DNA of 64,000 bases from Pseudofrankia inefficax (GTDB lineage Bacteria > Actinomycetota > Actinomycetes > Frankiales > Frankiaceae), in NCBI RefSeq assembly GCF_000166135.1, contig NC_014666.1, forward strand, positions 2,294,001 through 2,358,000. Reading direction: 5' to 3'. The notes below the pieces were generated by a model, which saw only the letters and a list, made by a program, of their open reading frames with translations, searched no databases and had not been told where the DNA came from. Position numbers and translations under genes: made by a program. Shown here piece after piece: positions 1-8,836 of this stretch; within the stretch, counting starts at the first letter, position 1, and each line of letters opens with the position of its first letter.

Positions 1-1623
1 CCGGGTCATCGACACGATGTAGCTCTCGATGACGTCCTCGCCGAACCGGTCGAGCGCGACCCGGATCGTGGCGAACAGCTCCAGCACGGCCGCGGCGGTC
101 GGGTCGGCCGGGGCGGGCGCCGCCGCTCCGGACAGCGGCCGGCGTCCCGCCAGCTCCCGGGACAGCAGCGCGATCCGCTCGTGCCGGTCGAGGTCCGCGT
201 ACGGGCGGGGCAGCTCGTCGAGCCGGTCGTAGAGCGCGCCGAGCGCCGCGTGATGGCGCTCGCCGTGCTCGCGGATGTCGAGCGTCGCGAGCGACATCCC
301 GACCGCCGCGGCGACCCTGATCGTGCGTCGCAGCGGCCCGTCGGCCACCAGCTGGCCCCGGTTGTCCATCAGCGACCGGTGCATGACGGTCAGGTCGGCG
401 AGCAGGCCGCGCAGGCTCAGGTAGTCGCGGCCGGGCACGTGCGCGGTGCCGGCGGCCAGCCGGTCGCGGGTGGCGGCCAGCCGAGCGCGCAGGTAGCTGG
501 CCTTCAGCCGGTACGGCTCGGCGGCGTTGAGGCGGATGAACCGGTCGTACACCTCGGGATGGGCCGCCCGGTCGGCGTCGAGGCTCGCCACCAGCTCGTC
601 GCTGACCTCGACGACCCGCGTGGAGGCCGTCAGATCCTTGATCAGGCCGTCGACAGCGCCGAGCAGCACCCGGATGCCGAACTCGTGCTGCAGCGTGAGC
701 ACGTCGAGGGTCACGGTGGGGGTGACGTTCGGGTTGCCGTCCCGGTCGCCGCCGGCCCACGTGCCGAACCGCAGCGGCCGGGCGGTGATCGGCAGCCCGG
801 CCCCGACCTGCGCGAGCGCGCCGTCGAGTTCCTCCAGCAGGCCGGGCAGCACGTCGGTGGCGATCGAGGTCAGGTAGTAGGCGGCCGAGCGGGCCTCGTC
901 GGTGGGCTTCGGGCGCTCGACCCGCAGCTCGTCGGTCTGCCACAGCACGTCGACGGCCTCGGCGAGCCGGCGGTCGACCACGGCCCGCCGCGACGGCTGC
1001 GCCCGCGGGTCGTCGGCCGCGTCGAGCAGCTCGGCGATCCCGCGCAGCACATCGAGCACCGACCGGCGGCTCGCCTCCGTCGGGTGCGCGGTGAACACCG
1101 GGCGAAGCTCCAGGCGGCTCACCACCTGGGCGGGCAGCTCCGGGTCGAGCTGGCCGGCGGCCACCGCTGCCGCGATCCGGCCGCCCGTCTCCTCGATCGC
1201 GCCCCGCGGGCGGTCGGCCAGCTCGCGGGCCCGGTGCAGCTGCTCGGTGATGTTGGCGAGCTGGAAGTACGCGGTGAACGCCCGGGCCAGCACGATCGCG
1301 GTCGGGTGGTCGACGTCCGCGAGCACCCGGTGCAGGTCGGCGCGGTCGCCGCTGTCGCGGGCCAGCGCGCGCACCCGCTCGACGAGCTCCAGCAACTGGG
1401 CGCCCTCGTGCCGGGTCAGCGACTCGCCGAGCAGCTGGCCGAGCCGGCGCACCCCGGCCCGCACCCCGGCGTGCCGCACATCCGAGGCGACCCCGCCGGC
1501 GAACGTCCCGGCGTCCAGGCTCTGCTCGGAGTTCGGGCCGTGCTCGGAGTTCAGGCCCTGCTCGGTGCCCGGCCCGGGATCGCTCCCGGCGCCGCTCGTC
1601 CGTGCCTCGCCGCGGTGGTCCAT
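1..1623 (-). CDS. ppc: Phosphoenolpyruvate carboxylase, N-terminal 541 residues (3' end outside window)
   Basis: Cytosolic anaplerotic enzyme that adds bicarbonate to phosphoenolpyruvate to give oxaloacetate. The reverse-strand frame stays open to the left edge. It carries the family signature VFTAHPTEASRRS with the catalytic His, followed by FGTWAGGDRDGNPNVT, both diagnostic of PEPC. About 900 residues are usual, so roughly 40% of the protein lies off the window. The first ~35 residues are low in conservation and include a three-copy 18-bp duplication. ATG at 1623 is used here; GTG at 1632 in the same frame has a closer GGAGG and is an alternative start. An in-frame stop lies at 1678-1680. 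No other gene is clearly co-transcribed. Confidence 0.93.
   Translation of the reverse strand, partial: MDHRGEARTSGAGSDPGPGTEQGLNSEHGPNSEQSLDAGTFAGGVASDVRHAGVRAGVRRLGQLLGESLTRHEGAQLLELVERVRALARDSGDRADLHRVLADVDHPTAIVLARAFTAYFQLANITEQLHRARELADRPRGAIEETGGRIAAAVAAGQLDPELPAQVVSRLELRPVFTAHPTEASRRSVLDVLRGIAELLDAADDPRAQPSRRAVVDRRLAEAVDVLWQTDELRVERPKPTDEARSAAYYLTSIATDVLPGLLEELDGALAQVGAGLPITARPLRFGTWAGGDRDGNPNVTPTVTLDVLTLQHEFGIRVLLGAVDGLIKDLTASTRVVEVSDELVASLDADRAAHPEVYDRFIRLNAAEPYRLKASYLRARLAATRDRLAAGTAHVPGRDYLSLRGLLADLTVMHRSLMDNRGQLVADGPLRRTIRVAAAVGMSLATLDIREHGERHHAALGALYDRLDELPRPYADLDRHERIALLSRELAGRRPLSGAAAPAPADPTAAAVLELFATIRVALDRFGEDVIESYIVSMTR
1523..1576. repeat. Three tandem 18-bp units inside the ppc N-terminus
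   Basis: Units at 1523-1540, 1541-1558 and 1559-1576 each begin TGCTCGG. The first two differ at two positions and the third is more diverged. The length is a multiple of three, so ppc stays in frame and gains a 6-residue repeat in its poorly conserved leader. It is one of several 18-bp-period arrays in the window. Confidence 0.8.
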
Positions 1624-1695
1624 CGCCGTCACGCCGCCTCCGGTGGTCTCGTGTGCGCGCTGGCCATGCTCGCGCCTTCAGGTGTCCGGCCTGTT

Positions 1696-3534
1696 TCAGG
1701 ACAGCGGGTCCTCGCCCTGAAGGTGGGGCAGCGCGCGGGACTCCTCAAACAGCCGCTGGTGGGCGGCGCGGACCCGGTCGGGGTCGACCTTCAGGACGGT
1801 CCGGTCGTAGGTCAGCAGGCCGTTGCGCTCGCCCTCGACGTCCGTCGCCTGGGTGTAGACGGCGATGCTGAGGCCCTCGTCGCGAGCCAGCGCGCGCAGC
1901 TGGTCGACCATCCCGAGGTAGCGGTCGGTGAGCCCGTCCGGCGAGGCTGCCCACTCGTAGCTGAACCCGGTCGCCCCGCCCCAGTCGTGGCCGGCCAGGG
2001 CCAGCCCGAGGCCGCCGAACTCGCCGAGCGCCCGGCAGCGGCCGGCCGAGGCCGGGACGGCGGCCGGGCCGGGATAGGCGTGCAGGTCGGCGACGTGGCC
2101 GGCGCCCCCGTCGACCCAGTCGTTCCCCGGGTCCGCGCTGCCGCTGTTCTCGCTGACCAGGCGGGTCGGGTCGAGGTCACGGACCGTCCGGGCGATCCGC
2201 GCGACGTCGTACTGCCCCCAGCCCTCGTTGAACGGGACCCAGCCGATGACGGACGGGAAGGCGCGGCACTGCTCGATGACCGCTCGCAGCTCGGCCTCGA
2301 ACTGGCGGCGGGCGGCCTCGTCCGGCTCCCGGTCGTGCGGCATGGACGGCATGTCCTGCCAGACGAGCAGGCCGAGCCGGTCGGCCCAGTGGTACCAGCG
2401 GGCCGGTTCGACCTTCGCGTGCTTGCGGACGCAGGTGAAGCCGAGCTCCTTCGCCACCTCCAGGTCGCGCCGAAGATCGTCGTCGGTCGGGGCCGTGTAC
2501 ACCCCGTCGGGCCAGTAGCCCTGGTCCAGCAGCCCGAGCTGGAAGACGAACCGGCCGTTGAGCAGGGGCCGTGGCTCGCCGGCCACCTCGGCCACCTCGA
2601 TGGACCGCATGCCGACGTACGCGTCGACCCGGTCGGGCGCGCCGGGCTGATCGGGCTGGCTGTCGGCGAGTGTGACGGTCACGCCGTAGAGGAAGGGGTC
2701 GTCGGGCGACCAGAGCCGGACGTTGGGGATCGCCACGGTGAACGGCCGCCCGCTGGTGCCGGACCCGGTCGCCACCGTCTCGGCGTCGGCCGCCAGGCCG
2801 GCGCGCACCTCGACCCGGACCGGGACGCCGACGTCGGGCCCTGGCCGGATCGTCCCTGGATCCGCGGGCGCCTCGGCCGCGTGCACCTCGACCTCGACGG
2901 CCCCGGCGGCCAGGTCCGGGGTCAGCGCGAGCCGGGTGATGTGGCGGGCCGGGGTCGGCTCCAGCCAGACGGTCTGCCAGATCCCCGAGGCGGCGGTGTA
3001 GAAGATTCCGCCCGGATTGCGGCGCTGCTTGCCCAGCGGCTGCCCGCCACCGTCCGTCGGGTCCAGGACGTGGACCAGCACCTCGTCCTCGCCCCAGGTC
3101 AGGGCCGGCGTGACGTCGAAGCTGAAGGCGTCGTAGCCGCCCCGGTGCGCGCCCACCTCGACGCCGTTGACCCACACGCGGCATTCCCAGTCCACCGCGC
3201 CGAAATGCAGGTGAACCCGGCCGGCGGCCCACTCTGGCGGAACCCGGAACGTGCGGCGGTACCACATCCGCTCATAGCCGGTCCCGACGCCGGACAGCCT
3301 CGACTCGACCGGGAACGGGACCACGACCCGGCGCGGCAGCCGCCGCCCGACCGGCGGCCCGCCGGACTCGTCGAGCTCGCCCGGCTCGCGGCCGCCCCAG
3401 AACTCCCAGTGGCCGTTCAGCGAGAGCCAGGACGCGCGAACCAAATGCGGACGCGGGTACTCCGGCAACGGCGGCCGCCCGGCTGTCACGCGCGACCAGG
3501 CGGCCGCCAGCTTCCTGCCGGGCACGCTTCGCAT
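1696..3534 (-). CDS. Glycoside hydrolase family 2 protein
   Basis: A 612-residue GH2 enzyme, the family of beta-galactosidases, beta-glucuronidases and beta-mannosidases. It starts with a sugar-binding jelly roll (LVRASWLSLNGHWEFWG, then GAVDWECRVWVNG), continues with an immunoglobulin-like domain, and ends with a TIM barrel. The barrel holds VPFNEGWGQYD with the acid/base Glu near residue 437 and ALGEFGGLGL with the nucleophile Glu near 505. No signal peptide is visible, so it is probably cytoplasmic. At about 610 residues it matches the short GH2 proteins common in soil actinomycetes. Substrate cannot be told from sequence. It stands alone, with the deaminase remnant upstream on the same strand. 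Confidence 0.88.
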   Translation of the reverse strand: MRSVPGRKLAAAWSRVTAGRPPLPEYPRPHLVRASWLSLNGHWEFWGGREPGELDESGGPPVGRRLPRRVVVPFPVESRLSGVGTGYERMWYRRTFRVPPEWAAGRVHLHFGAVDWECRVWVNGVEVGAHRGGYDAFSFDVTPALTWGEDEVLVHVLDPTDGGGQPLGKQRRNPGGIFYTAASGIWQTVWLEPTPARHITRLALTPDLAAGAVEVEVHAAEAPADPGTIRPGPDVGVPVRVEVRAGLAADAETVATGSGTSGRPFTVAIPNVRLWSPDDPFLYGVTVTLADSQPDQPGAPDRVDAYVGMRSIEVAEVAGEPRPLLNGRFVFQLGLLDQGYWPDGVYTAPTDDDLRRDLEVAKELGFTCVRKHAKVEPARWYHWADRLGLLVWQDMPSMPHDREPDEAARRQFEAELRAVIEQCRAFPSVIGWVPFNEGWGQYDVARIARTVRDLDPTRLVSENSGSADPGNDWVDGGAGHVADLHAYPGPAAVPASAGRCRALGEFGGLGLALAGHDWGGATGFSYEWAASPDGLTDRYLGMVDQLRALARDEGLSIAVYTQATDVEGERNGLLTYDRTVLKVDPDRVRAAHQRLFEESRALPHLQGEDPLS

Positions 3535-3591
3535 GCTAGAAGGTCGCGCCCGCGGGCCGGCCTCGTCGGCGGTTTTCCGGCCAGCCGGGTC

Positions 3592-4054
3592 TCAGTACGG
3601 GTGACGGTCGGGCTTGCCGCTCCAGGTCGCGTACGCCTGCCCGCCCAACTCGGGGCTGAGCTGCTCGACATGGATCGAGCGCTCGTCCAGCGGGCGGCCG
3701 AAGTCCTCGTACTGGAAGGCGTCGTCGAAACCGATCGTCCGGGTCGCGTCGAGGTCGCTGCTGTAGTAGACGTCGTCGATCCGGGACCAGTAGATCGCGC
3801 TCATGCACATCGGGCCCGGGATGCCGGCGGTGTAGAGCGAATAGCCCAGCAGCATCCGGGCCCGCTCGGGTACCCGGTCCGGGGAGCCGGGCGGCCGGGG
3901 GACCGGCTTCAGCGTCGTGTTGTTCTGGTCGTCCGCGCTGATCGTCGGCCCGTCCGGGTTCAGCACCTGGATCGCCTTGCGGATGCACTCGACCTCGGCG
4001 TGCGCGGTGGGATCCCCGGTCAGCAGGACGCGGTTCTGGCCGCGGCCCGGCCGG
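3592..4054 (-). pseudogene. Nucleoside (guanine/cytidine-type) deaminase remnant, 5' truncated
   Basis: The reading frame gives RVLLTGDPTAHAEVECI, the zinc-binding HAE motif of cytidine/guanine deaminases, then GPMCMSAIYWSRIDDVYY and a typical C-terminus ending KPDRHPY. Two things argue that it is broken. First, similarity begins abruptly beside the stop codon of the upstream kinase (4055), so the ~40 N-terminal residues are missing, and no ATG or GTG occurs in this frame before the GTG at 3966, which lies downstream of the HAE motif. Second, the second zinc motif, normally P-C-x-x-C, reads P-G-P-M-C, with Gly (codon 3814-3816) in place of a ligand Cys. A functional protein seems unlikely, although a fragment from GTG 3966 (124 residues) could be translated. 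Confidence 0.75.
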
Positions 4055-5875
4055 TTACTGCTGGCGGCGCAGCGTGCCGGACGGCCGGCCGCCGGGCACG
4101 TCCTCGGACGTGTAGGTCAGCTGGCCGTCGGAACCGAGCAGCAGCCGGGTGGTCCCGCCCTCGGTACAGGCGGGCAGGCCGAGCAGGGTCACGTTCTTCC
4201 CGGAGCCCGCGATGTCGCCCACGACGACCTCGTTGCCGGACGGGCCGCCGAACCCGACGAGCCGGAGGTCTCCGGTGCAGTCGATCGGGTCGACCGGCAG
4301 GCCCAGGACAGTGGTCACCTTCATGTCGGCGTGGCCGACGGTCTGGCCGGTGTCGCCGGCGCGCAGGGTGATCACCGCCTGATAGACGATCGCGCCGTCC
4401 TGGGTGGTGACGGTGCCCTGCCAGGTGCCGACGTACCCGGCGGGCAGGGGGCCGGGCCGCAGCGTACTGGCCGGGGCCGGCGTCGCGGAGCCGTCGGGAG
4501 TGGACCGGCCGGGGGAGGTGACCGGGCCCGACGTGTCCAGGGAGATCGCGGGACCGGTGGTCCGCGTGCCGATGTCCCCGTCGTGGCCGGTCGGCGAGCC
4601 GTGGGAGTGCCTGACCAGGAGGACGACGAGCAGGACGACGACCGCCAGGCCGAGCGCGCCCGCCGCCGCGACCGCGATCAGCGCGCGTCGTTGCGACCCG
4701 CCGGCCGGCGGTCCGGGTGCCGCTGGGCTCGCCCCCGGCGGACCGGGCGGGATGGGTACCGGACCGGGGTAGTGCCCCGGCGTCGCGACCGTCACGAGTC
4801 CCGAGGGGGCTTCTCCAGCCGGCGTGAGGTACCCGGCCGGCGCCGCGTATCCAGGCGGTGGCAGGGATCCACCTGGGGGGACTGTTCCGGCCGGAGGGAC
4901 GGATCCGCCTGGAGGGACGGTTCCAGCCGGCGGGATCGATCCGGTTGGTGGGACGCGGGCGTAGGGCGGGCCGGGCTCGCTGGGTGTGTCCAGGTCGAGC
5001 AGGGCGACGGCCTGGCGGCTCAGGTTCGTGACCAGGTCCGCCGGCAGCCAGCCCGCCGCCATCAGAGCGGCGGCGCCGTCGGGCGCGAGCGCGGACACCA
5101 GCGCGCGCGGGGTGGGCCGCGCCGCCGGGTCCTTGTGCAGGCAGGCCCGGACCAGTTCGCGCAGCTCGGCCGGCAGCCCGTCGAGGTCGGGCTCGCGGGT
5201 GAGCACCCGGTGCAGCACGGACGCCATGCCGGAGCCGTCGAACGGCCCGGCGCCCGTCGCGGCGAACACCAGCACGGAGCCCAGCGAGAACACGTCGCTT
5301 GCCGGGCCGATCTCGGCGCCGTGGACCTGTTCCGGGGCCATGAACGCGGGGGAGCCGACCACCGCGCCGCTGGTGGTCAGTACCGAGGCGTCGACCGCCC
5401 GGGAGATCCCGAAGTCGATGACGCGCGGCCCGTCGGGGCTGAGGATGACGTTCGACGGCTTGAGGTCACGGTGGACCAGCCCGGCGCTGTGCACGGCGAT
5501 CAGCGCCTCGGCGAGGCCGGCGCCGAGCGCGCGCACGCTCGCCGCCGGCAGCGGGCCGTGGTCCGCTACCGCCCGCCCCAGGGACGGCCCCGGGATGTAC
5601 GCGGTGACGAGGTAGGGATGCTCGGAGTCGGGATCGGCGTCGATCAGCGGGGCGGTCCAGGGACCGCCGACCCGCCGGGCCGCGTCGACCTCCCGGCGAA
5701 ACCGGGTCCGGAACGCCGCCTCGTCCGCGTACTCGGGGCGGATCACCTTGACCGCGACGGTCCTGCCGCCCTGGTTGCGGGCCAGGTAGACCCGGCCCAT
5801 CCCACCGGCGCCGAGGGTGCCGAGCAGCCGGTAGCCACCGACGGCGACAGGGTCCCCGACACGAAGCGGTCTCAC
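4055..5875 (-). CDS. Transmembrane serine/threonine protein kinase (PknB-like)
   Basis: A 606-residue eukaryotic-type kinase. Visible motifs are the glycine loop LGAGGMGRVYLA (from residue 21), Lys43 in VAVKVIRP, the catalytic loop HRDLKPSN with Asp137, DFG at 154-156, and FMAPEQ in the activation segment. A Pro/Gly-rich linker of five 6-residue repeats follows, then a basic patch, one membrane segment near residues 395-420, and an extracellular Ser/Thr/Pro-rich stretch leading to a ~120-residue C-terminal domain of unknown ligand. Start is GTG; the gene is monocistronic apart from the abutting deaminase remnant. No PASTA repeats are present, so it is not PknB itself. The target is unknown. 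Confidence 0.92.
   Translation of the reverse strand: MRPLRVGDPVAVGGYRLLGTLGAGGMGRVYLARNQGGRTVAVKVIRPEYADEAAFRTRFRREVDAARRVGGPWTAPLIDADPDSEHPYLVTAYIPGPSLGRAVADHGPLPAASVRALGAGLAEALIAVHSAGLVHRDLKPSNVILSPDGPRVIDFGISRAVDASVLTTSGAVVGSPAFMAPEQVHGAEIGPASDVFSLGSVLVFAATGAGPFDGSGMASVLHRVLTREPDLDGLPAELRELVRACLHKDPAARPTPRALVSALAPDGAAALMAAGWLPADLVTNLSRQAVALLDLDTPSEPGPPYARVPPTGSIPPAGTVPPGGSVPPAGTVPPGGSLPPPGYAAPAGYLTPAGEAPSGLVTVATPGHYPGPVPIPPGPPGASPAAPGPPAGGSQRRALIAVAAAGALGLAVVVLLVVLLVRHSHGSPTGHDGDIGTRTTGPAISLDTSGPVTSPGRSTPDGSATPAPASTLRPGPLPAGYVGTWQGTVTTQDGAIVYQAVITLRAGDTGQTVGHADMKVTTVLGLPVDPIDCTGDLRLVGFGGPSGNEVVVGDIAGSGKNVTLLGLPACTEGGTTRLLLGSDGQLTYTSEDVPGGRPSGTLRRQQ
4865..4954. repeat. Five tandem 18-bp units in the kinase linker
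   Basis: Units at 4865-4882, 4883-4900, 4901-4918, 4919-4936 and 4937-4954 encode alternating PPAGTV / PPGGSV-type hexapeptides just before the membrane segment. Units 1/3 and 2/4 are the most alike, which suggests a 36-bp duplication of an 18-bp pair. Confidence 0.8.
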
Positions 5876-6003
5876 GCGCGGCCGTCCTCCTCCTCGACGC
5901 GGGGGTCAGCGGCAGCTGCAACATCCTCAGTTCCCCGAAGAGGTTAGCGATGAGCGTGCGGACGTGTCGCGGCCGGCCGCCGGCGACCGGTCCCGATCGG
6001 CGG

Positions 6004-6903
6004 TCAGCGGTCGGACTCGGCCGACTGCCCGGCTGTCTTGGCGGCGCTCGTCGCCCACCGGATCCCGGAGACCGCGCCCCAGCCGGCCAGCCGGCCGACG
6101 GTGCCCTCGAGGACGGGCAGGTAGGGCAGCCGCAGTGGGCGCCGCGTCCACACCGGCATCAGGCCGACGGCCGCGGCCGCGAGCGCGCTGTACGGAGCCC
6201 GGGCCGCGAGCGGGAGCGGCGCGCTGACCAGCAGATACCGGGCGGCCTGGCGGGCCTGCGGCGTGCCGGCCAGCTCCGGGCGGTAGGCCGCGAGCTGCTC
6301 GGCCAGCGCGGCCACGGTGCGCGGCGGGTCGTCGATGCCGAGCTTCTCGGCCACCAGACCGGTGTCCAGCACGTAGCCGTCCTGCTCGGCCGGGGTCAGC
6401 GGATCGGTGCCGTATCGCTGGTAGGCGGCGAGGAAGCTGTCGATCTCCGCGAGATGCACCCAGCGGAGCAGGTGCGGGTCGGAGGCCGCGTACTGCCGGC
6501 CGTCGGGCGCCGTCCCGCGGACCCGGCGGTGCACGCCCCGCACCCGGGCGATCGCCCGTTCCGCCTCGTCCTCGGGACCGAACGTCGTCGCCGCGAGGAA
6601 GAAGCTGGTCCGCTGCAGGCGGCCCCACGGGTCGGCGCGGAAGTCCGAGTGCGTGGCCACGCCGGCCATCGCCAGCGGGTGCAGCGACTGCAGCAGCAGC
6701 GCGCGCAGGCCGCCGACGAACATCGCCGTGTCGCCGTGCACCCGCCGGATCGGCCGGTCCTCCGCGAACCACCGCTTGCCGGGGGCATCGAAGATCTGCT
6801 CACGCCGGCGCGCGCCGTCCGGCCCGGAAACCCGGGCGAAGACCTCGCCGCCCACCCGGGCGCGGATCTCGGCCGCGTCGACGGGCAGCCTCGGCAGCAC
6901 CAT
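6004..6903 (-). CDS. Oxygenase MpaB family protein (DUF2236)
   Basis: A 299-residue protein of the MpaB/DUF2236 family, whose members are haem-type or Lcp-like oxygenases and bacterial proteins of unknown substrate. Recognisable parts are GDTAMFVGGLRALLLQSLHP near the N-terminus, GVATHSDFRADPWGRLQRT and the conserved LLRWVHLAEIDSFLAAYQ. Family members use conserved His residues in these segments. I chose ATG 6903 because similarity begins there; a longer frame to 7011 would run into the NUDIX promoter. It is divergent from the NUDIX gene with about 100 bp between them. Function is not known beyond the family. Confidence 0.8.
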   Translation of the reverse strand: MVLPRLPVDAAEIRARVGGEVFARVSGPDGARRREQIFDAPGKRWFAEDRPIRRVHGDTAMFVGGLRALLLQSLHPLAMAGVATHSDFRADPWGRLQRTSFFLAATTFGPEDEAERAIARVRGVHRRVRGTAPDGRQYAASDPHLLRWVHLAEIDSFLAAYQRYGTDPLTPAEQDGYVLDTGLVAEKLGIDDPPRTVAALAEQLAAYRPELAGTPQARQAARYLLVSAPLPLAARAPYSALAAAAVGLMPVWTRRPLRLPYLPVLEGTVGRLAGWGAVSGIRWATSAAKTAGQSAESDR

Positions 6904-7009
6904 CACCCCATCATGCGCGCCGCCGCGTTGACCCGTTGGATCCGCACAATGATCGTGAGGACGGACACGCGGGCTGGCCGGGCCGGCCACGGCACTAGGA
7001 TTTGATCGC

Positions 7010-7567
7010 ATGGAATGCCCCTCCGGCGACGTCCAGCACCTGCTGTCCAGGTATCAGCCGGCGGACGGCGGCGAGGCGGCGGACGTGGCCAGGACGCTGG
7101 CCATGGTCGAGAGCACGCCCGACCCCTGGTCCCGCGGCGTGTCGCCGCATCTCACCGCGTCGGCGGTGGTCGTCCACCCGGAGACCGGTCGGGTGCTGCT
7201 GCGCTGGCACGAGCGGATGGAGAGTTGGCTGCAGATCGGTGGCCATGGCGACCCGGGCGAGGCTGACCCGCTGGCCATCGCCCTGCGGGAGGGCCGCGAG
7301 GAGACGGGCCTGGCCGATCTGCGGCCCTGGCCGACCGCCGCGCTGCGGCACGTGGTGGTGGTCTCGGTGCCCGGCAACGCCCGGGAGCCCGCGCACGAGC
7401 ACGCGGACCTGCGCTTCGTGCTGGCGACCGCGACCCCCGACGAGGCCCGGCCGGAGAAGCCGACGGCGCCGCTGCGCTGGCTCAGCGTGCCCGACGCGCT
7501 GGACCTCGTCGCCGAGGACAACCTGCGCGAGACCCTCCTGCGTACCCGGAGTCTCCTTGGTGTGTGA
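7010..7567 (+). CDS. NUDIX hydrolase
   Basis: A 185-residue pyrophosphohydrolase acting on nucleoside diphosphates linked to another moiety; substrate unknown. The NUDIX box is GHGDPGEADPLAIALREGREETGL-like with the REGREE core intact, but one extra residue separates the first Glu from the core compared with the strict Gx5Ex7REUxEExGU pattern. An Ala/Asp-rich N-terminal lead precedes the fold. A TAGGAT hexamer ends 8 bp before the ATG with no Shine-Dalgarno sequence, so the mRNA may be leaderless. The Ni/Co permease gene follows 57 bp downstream on the same strand, with its own likely operator. Confidence 0.87.
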   Translation: MECPSGDVQHLLSRYQPADGGEAADVARTLAMVESTPDPWSRGVSPHLTASAVVVHPETGRVLLRWHERMESWLQIGGHGDPGEADPLAIALREGREETGLADLRPWPTAALRHVVVVSVPGNAREPAHEHADLRFVLATATPDEARPEKPTAPLRWLSVPDALDLVAEDNLRETLLRTRSLLGV

Positions 7568-7589
7568 GCCGGTACCGTCGCCTCGCTAG

Positions 7590-7606
7590 TTGCGAGGGTC
7601 TCGCAA
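7590..7606. promoter_or_regulatory. Perfect 7-3-7 palindrome, possible Nur (nickel) operator
   Basis: TTGCGAG-GGT-CTCGCAA lies 18 bp before the GTG start of the Ni/Co permease gene. Written as TGCGA-N5-TCGCA it resembles the Streptomyces Nur box (tGCaa-N5-ttGCAA) with one symmetric change per arm. It would cover the -35 region of a promoter whose -10 could be GATAGT at 7613-7618. The operator role is inferred from position and symmetry. Confidence 0.5.
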
Positions 7607-7624
7607 TAACGAGATAGTGGCATC

Positions 7625-8812
7625 GTGATGACCACCTCGACCGCCAGGGAGGTGTCCTTCGCGACGCGGCTGGCGCGGTTTCGCGACAGCCTCGGCAGCG
7701 CGGACAAGCGCTCGCTCGCCGGGATGGCCGCCGTCATCGTCGTGCTCCACGTGGCCGGCTTCGTCGTCCTGCTGACCCTGGTGGCCCCGCACGGCTACCA
7801 GCTCGGTGGCGACCACCCGGTCTTCACCGCCGGGGTGGGCGTGCTCGCCTACACGTTCGGGCTGCGGCACGCGTTCGACGCCGACCACATCGCGGCCGTC
7901 GACAACGCCACCCGCAAGCTGATCGCCGACAACGTCGCCGCCGAGGCCGCCGGGCGGGGCCGAGGGCGCAGGCCGCTCTCGGTCGGGTTCTGGTTCTCCC
8001 TCGGCCACTCGACCATCGTGTTCGTGCTGGCCTTCCTACTCTCCGTCGGCGTCAAGTCCCTGGTCGGCCCGGTCGCGAACGACAGCTCCAGGCTCCACAC
8101 CATCACCGGGGTCATCGGTCCGTCGGTGTCCGGCGTCTTCCTCTGGATTCTCGGACTCCTCAACCTCGCGGCCCTGGTCGGCATCCTGAAGATCTTCCGC
8201 GAGATGCGCCACGGCACCTATGACGAGCAGGAGCTGGAACGGCGCCTCGACTCCCGTGGCTTCATGAACCGCTTCCTCGGCCGGCTCACGAAGACCGTCA
8301 CGAGGCCGCTGAACATCTATCCCGTCGGGGTCCTGTTCGGCCTCGGTTTCGACACCGCGACCGAGGTCGGCCTGCTCGTCCTCGCCGGTGGCGCCGCGGC
8401 GTTCAACCTGCCGTTCTACTCGGTGCTGGTGCTCCCGATCCTGTTCGCCGCCGGCATGTGCCTGATGGACACCATCGACGGCGTCTTCATGAACGTCGCC
8501 TACGGCTGGGCGTTCGCGCGCCCGGTCCGCAAGGTGTTCTACAACCTCACCATCACGACCATCTCGGTCGTCGTCGCGCTGGTCATCGGCAGCATCGAGC
8601 TCATCGGCGTCCTGGCCGACCGGTTCACGATCCGGTCCGGGCCGGTCGCCTGGATCGCCAACATCAACCTCGACTACGCCGGCTACGGCATCGTCGGGCT
8701 CTTCTTCGTCTCGTGGGCCATCGCGCTGGCGGTCTGGTACTTCGGCCGCGTCGAGGAACGCTGGTCGAGCAACCTGGCCTACGAGCCCGCCCAGTCCACC
8801 GAGCCCGCCTGA
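7625..8812 (+). CDS. Nickel/cobalt permease, NiCoT (HoxN/NixA) family
   Basis: A 395-residue integral membrane transporter importing Ni2+ and/or Co2+. The NiCoT signature GLRHAFDADHIAAVDNATRK is in the second membrane helix, with the metal-binding H-x4-D-H core. A second family motif is LGHSTIVF, and GLGFDTATEV follows later. About eight hydrophobic helices are evident. Nickel could serve urease, NiFe hydrogenase or Ni-superoxide dismutase; none of these is in the window. GTG 7625 and ATG 7628 are both possible starts. No ribosome binding site is obvious and GATAGT sits six bases before the GTG, so translation may be leaderless. Confidence 0.93.
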   Translation: MMTTSTAREVSFATRLARFRDSLGSADKRSLAGMAAVIVVLHVAGFVVLLTLVAPHGYQLGGDHPVFTAGVGVLAYTFGLRHAFDADHIAAVDNATRKLIADNVAAEAAGRGRGRRPLSVGFWFSLGHSTIVFVLAFLLSVGVKSLVGPVANDSSRLHTITGVIGPSVSGVFLWILGLLNLAALVGILKIFREMRHGTYDEQELERRLDSRGFMNRFLGRLTKTVTRPLNIYPVGVLFGLGFDTATEVGLLVLAGGAAAFNLPFYSVLVLPILFAAGMCLMDTIDGVFMNVAYGWAFARPVRKVFYNLTITTISVVVALVIGSIELIGVLADRFTIRSGPVAWIANINLDYAGYGIVGLFFVSWAIALAVWYFGRVEERWSSNLAYEPAQSTEPA

Positions 8813-8836
8813 ACACGTTCCCGGTGTGGGGCGCGG

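Noticed and set aside
181-4371. A very long plus-strand open frame (about 1400 codons) opposite ppc, GH2 and the deaminase remnant
   Set aside because: It is the antisense shadow of GC-rich genes. Its translation is Arg/Pro/Gly/Val-rich with no domain, while the minus strand shows clear PEPC and GH2 motifs.
3917-5947. Long plus-strand frame opposite the Ser/Thr kinase
   Set aside because: Shadow frame; the minus strand encodes all kinase motifs in order.
8811-8820. GAACACGTTC, resembling a KstR half-palindrome
   Set aside because: It lies right after the NiCoT stop between convergent genes, lacks the outer T/A positions, and could not regulate either start.
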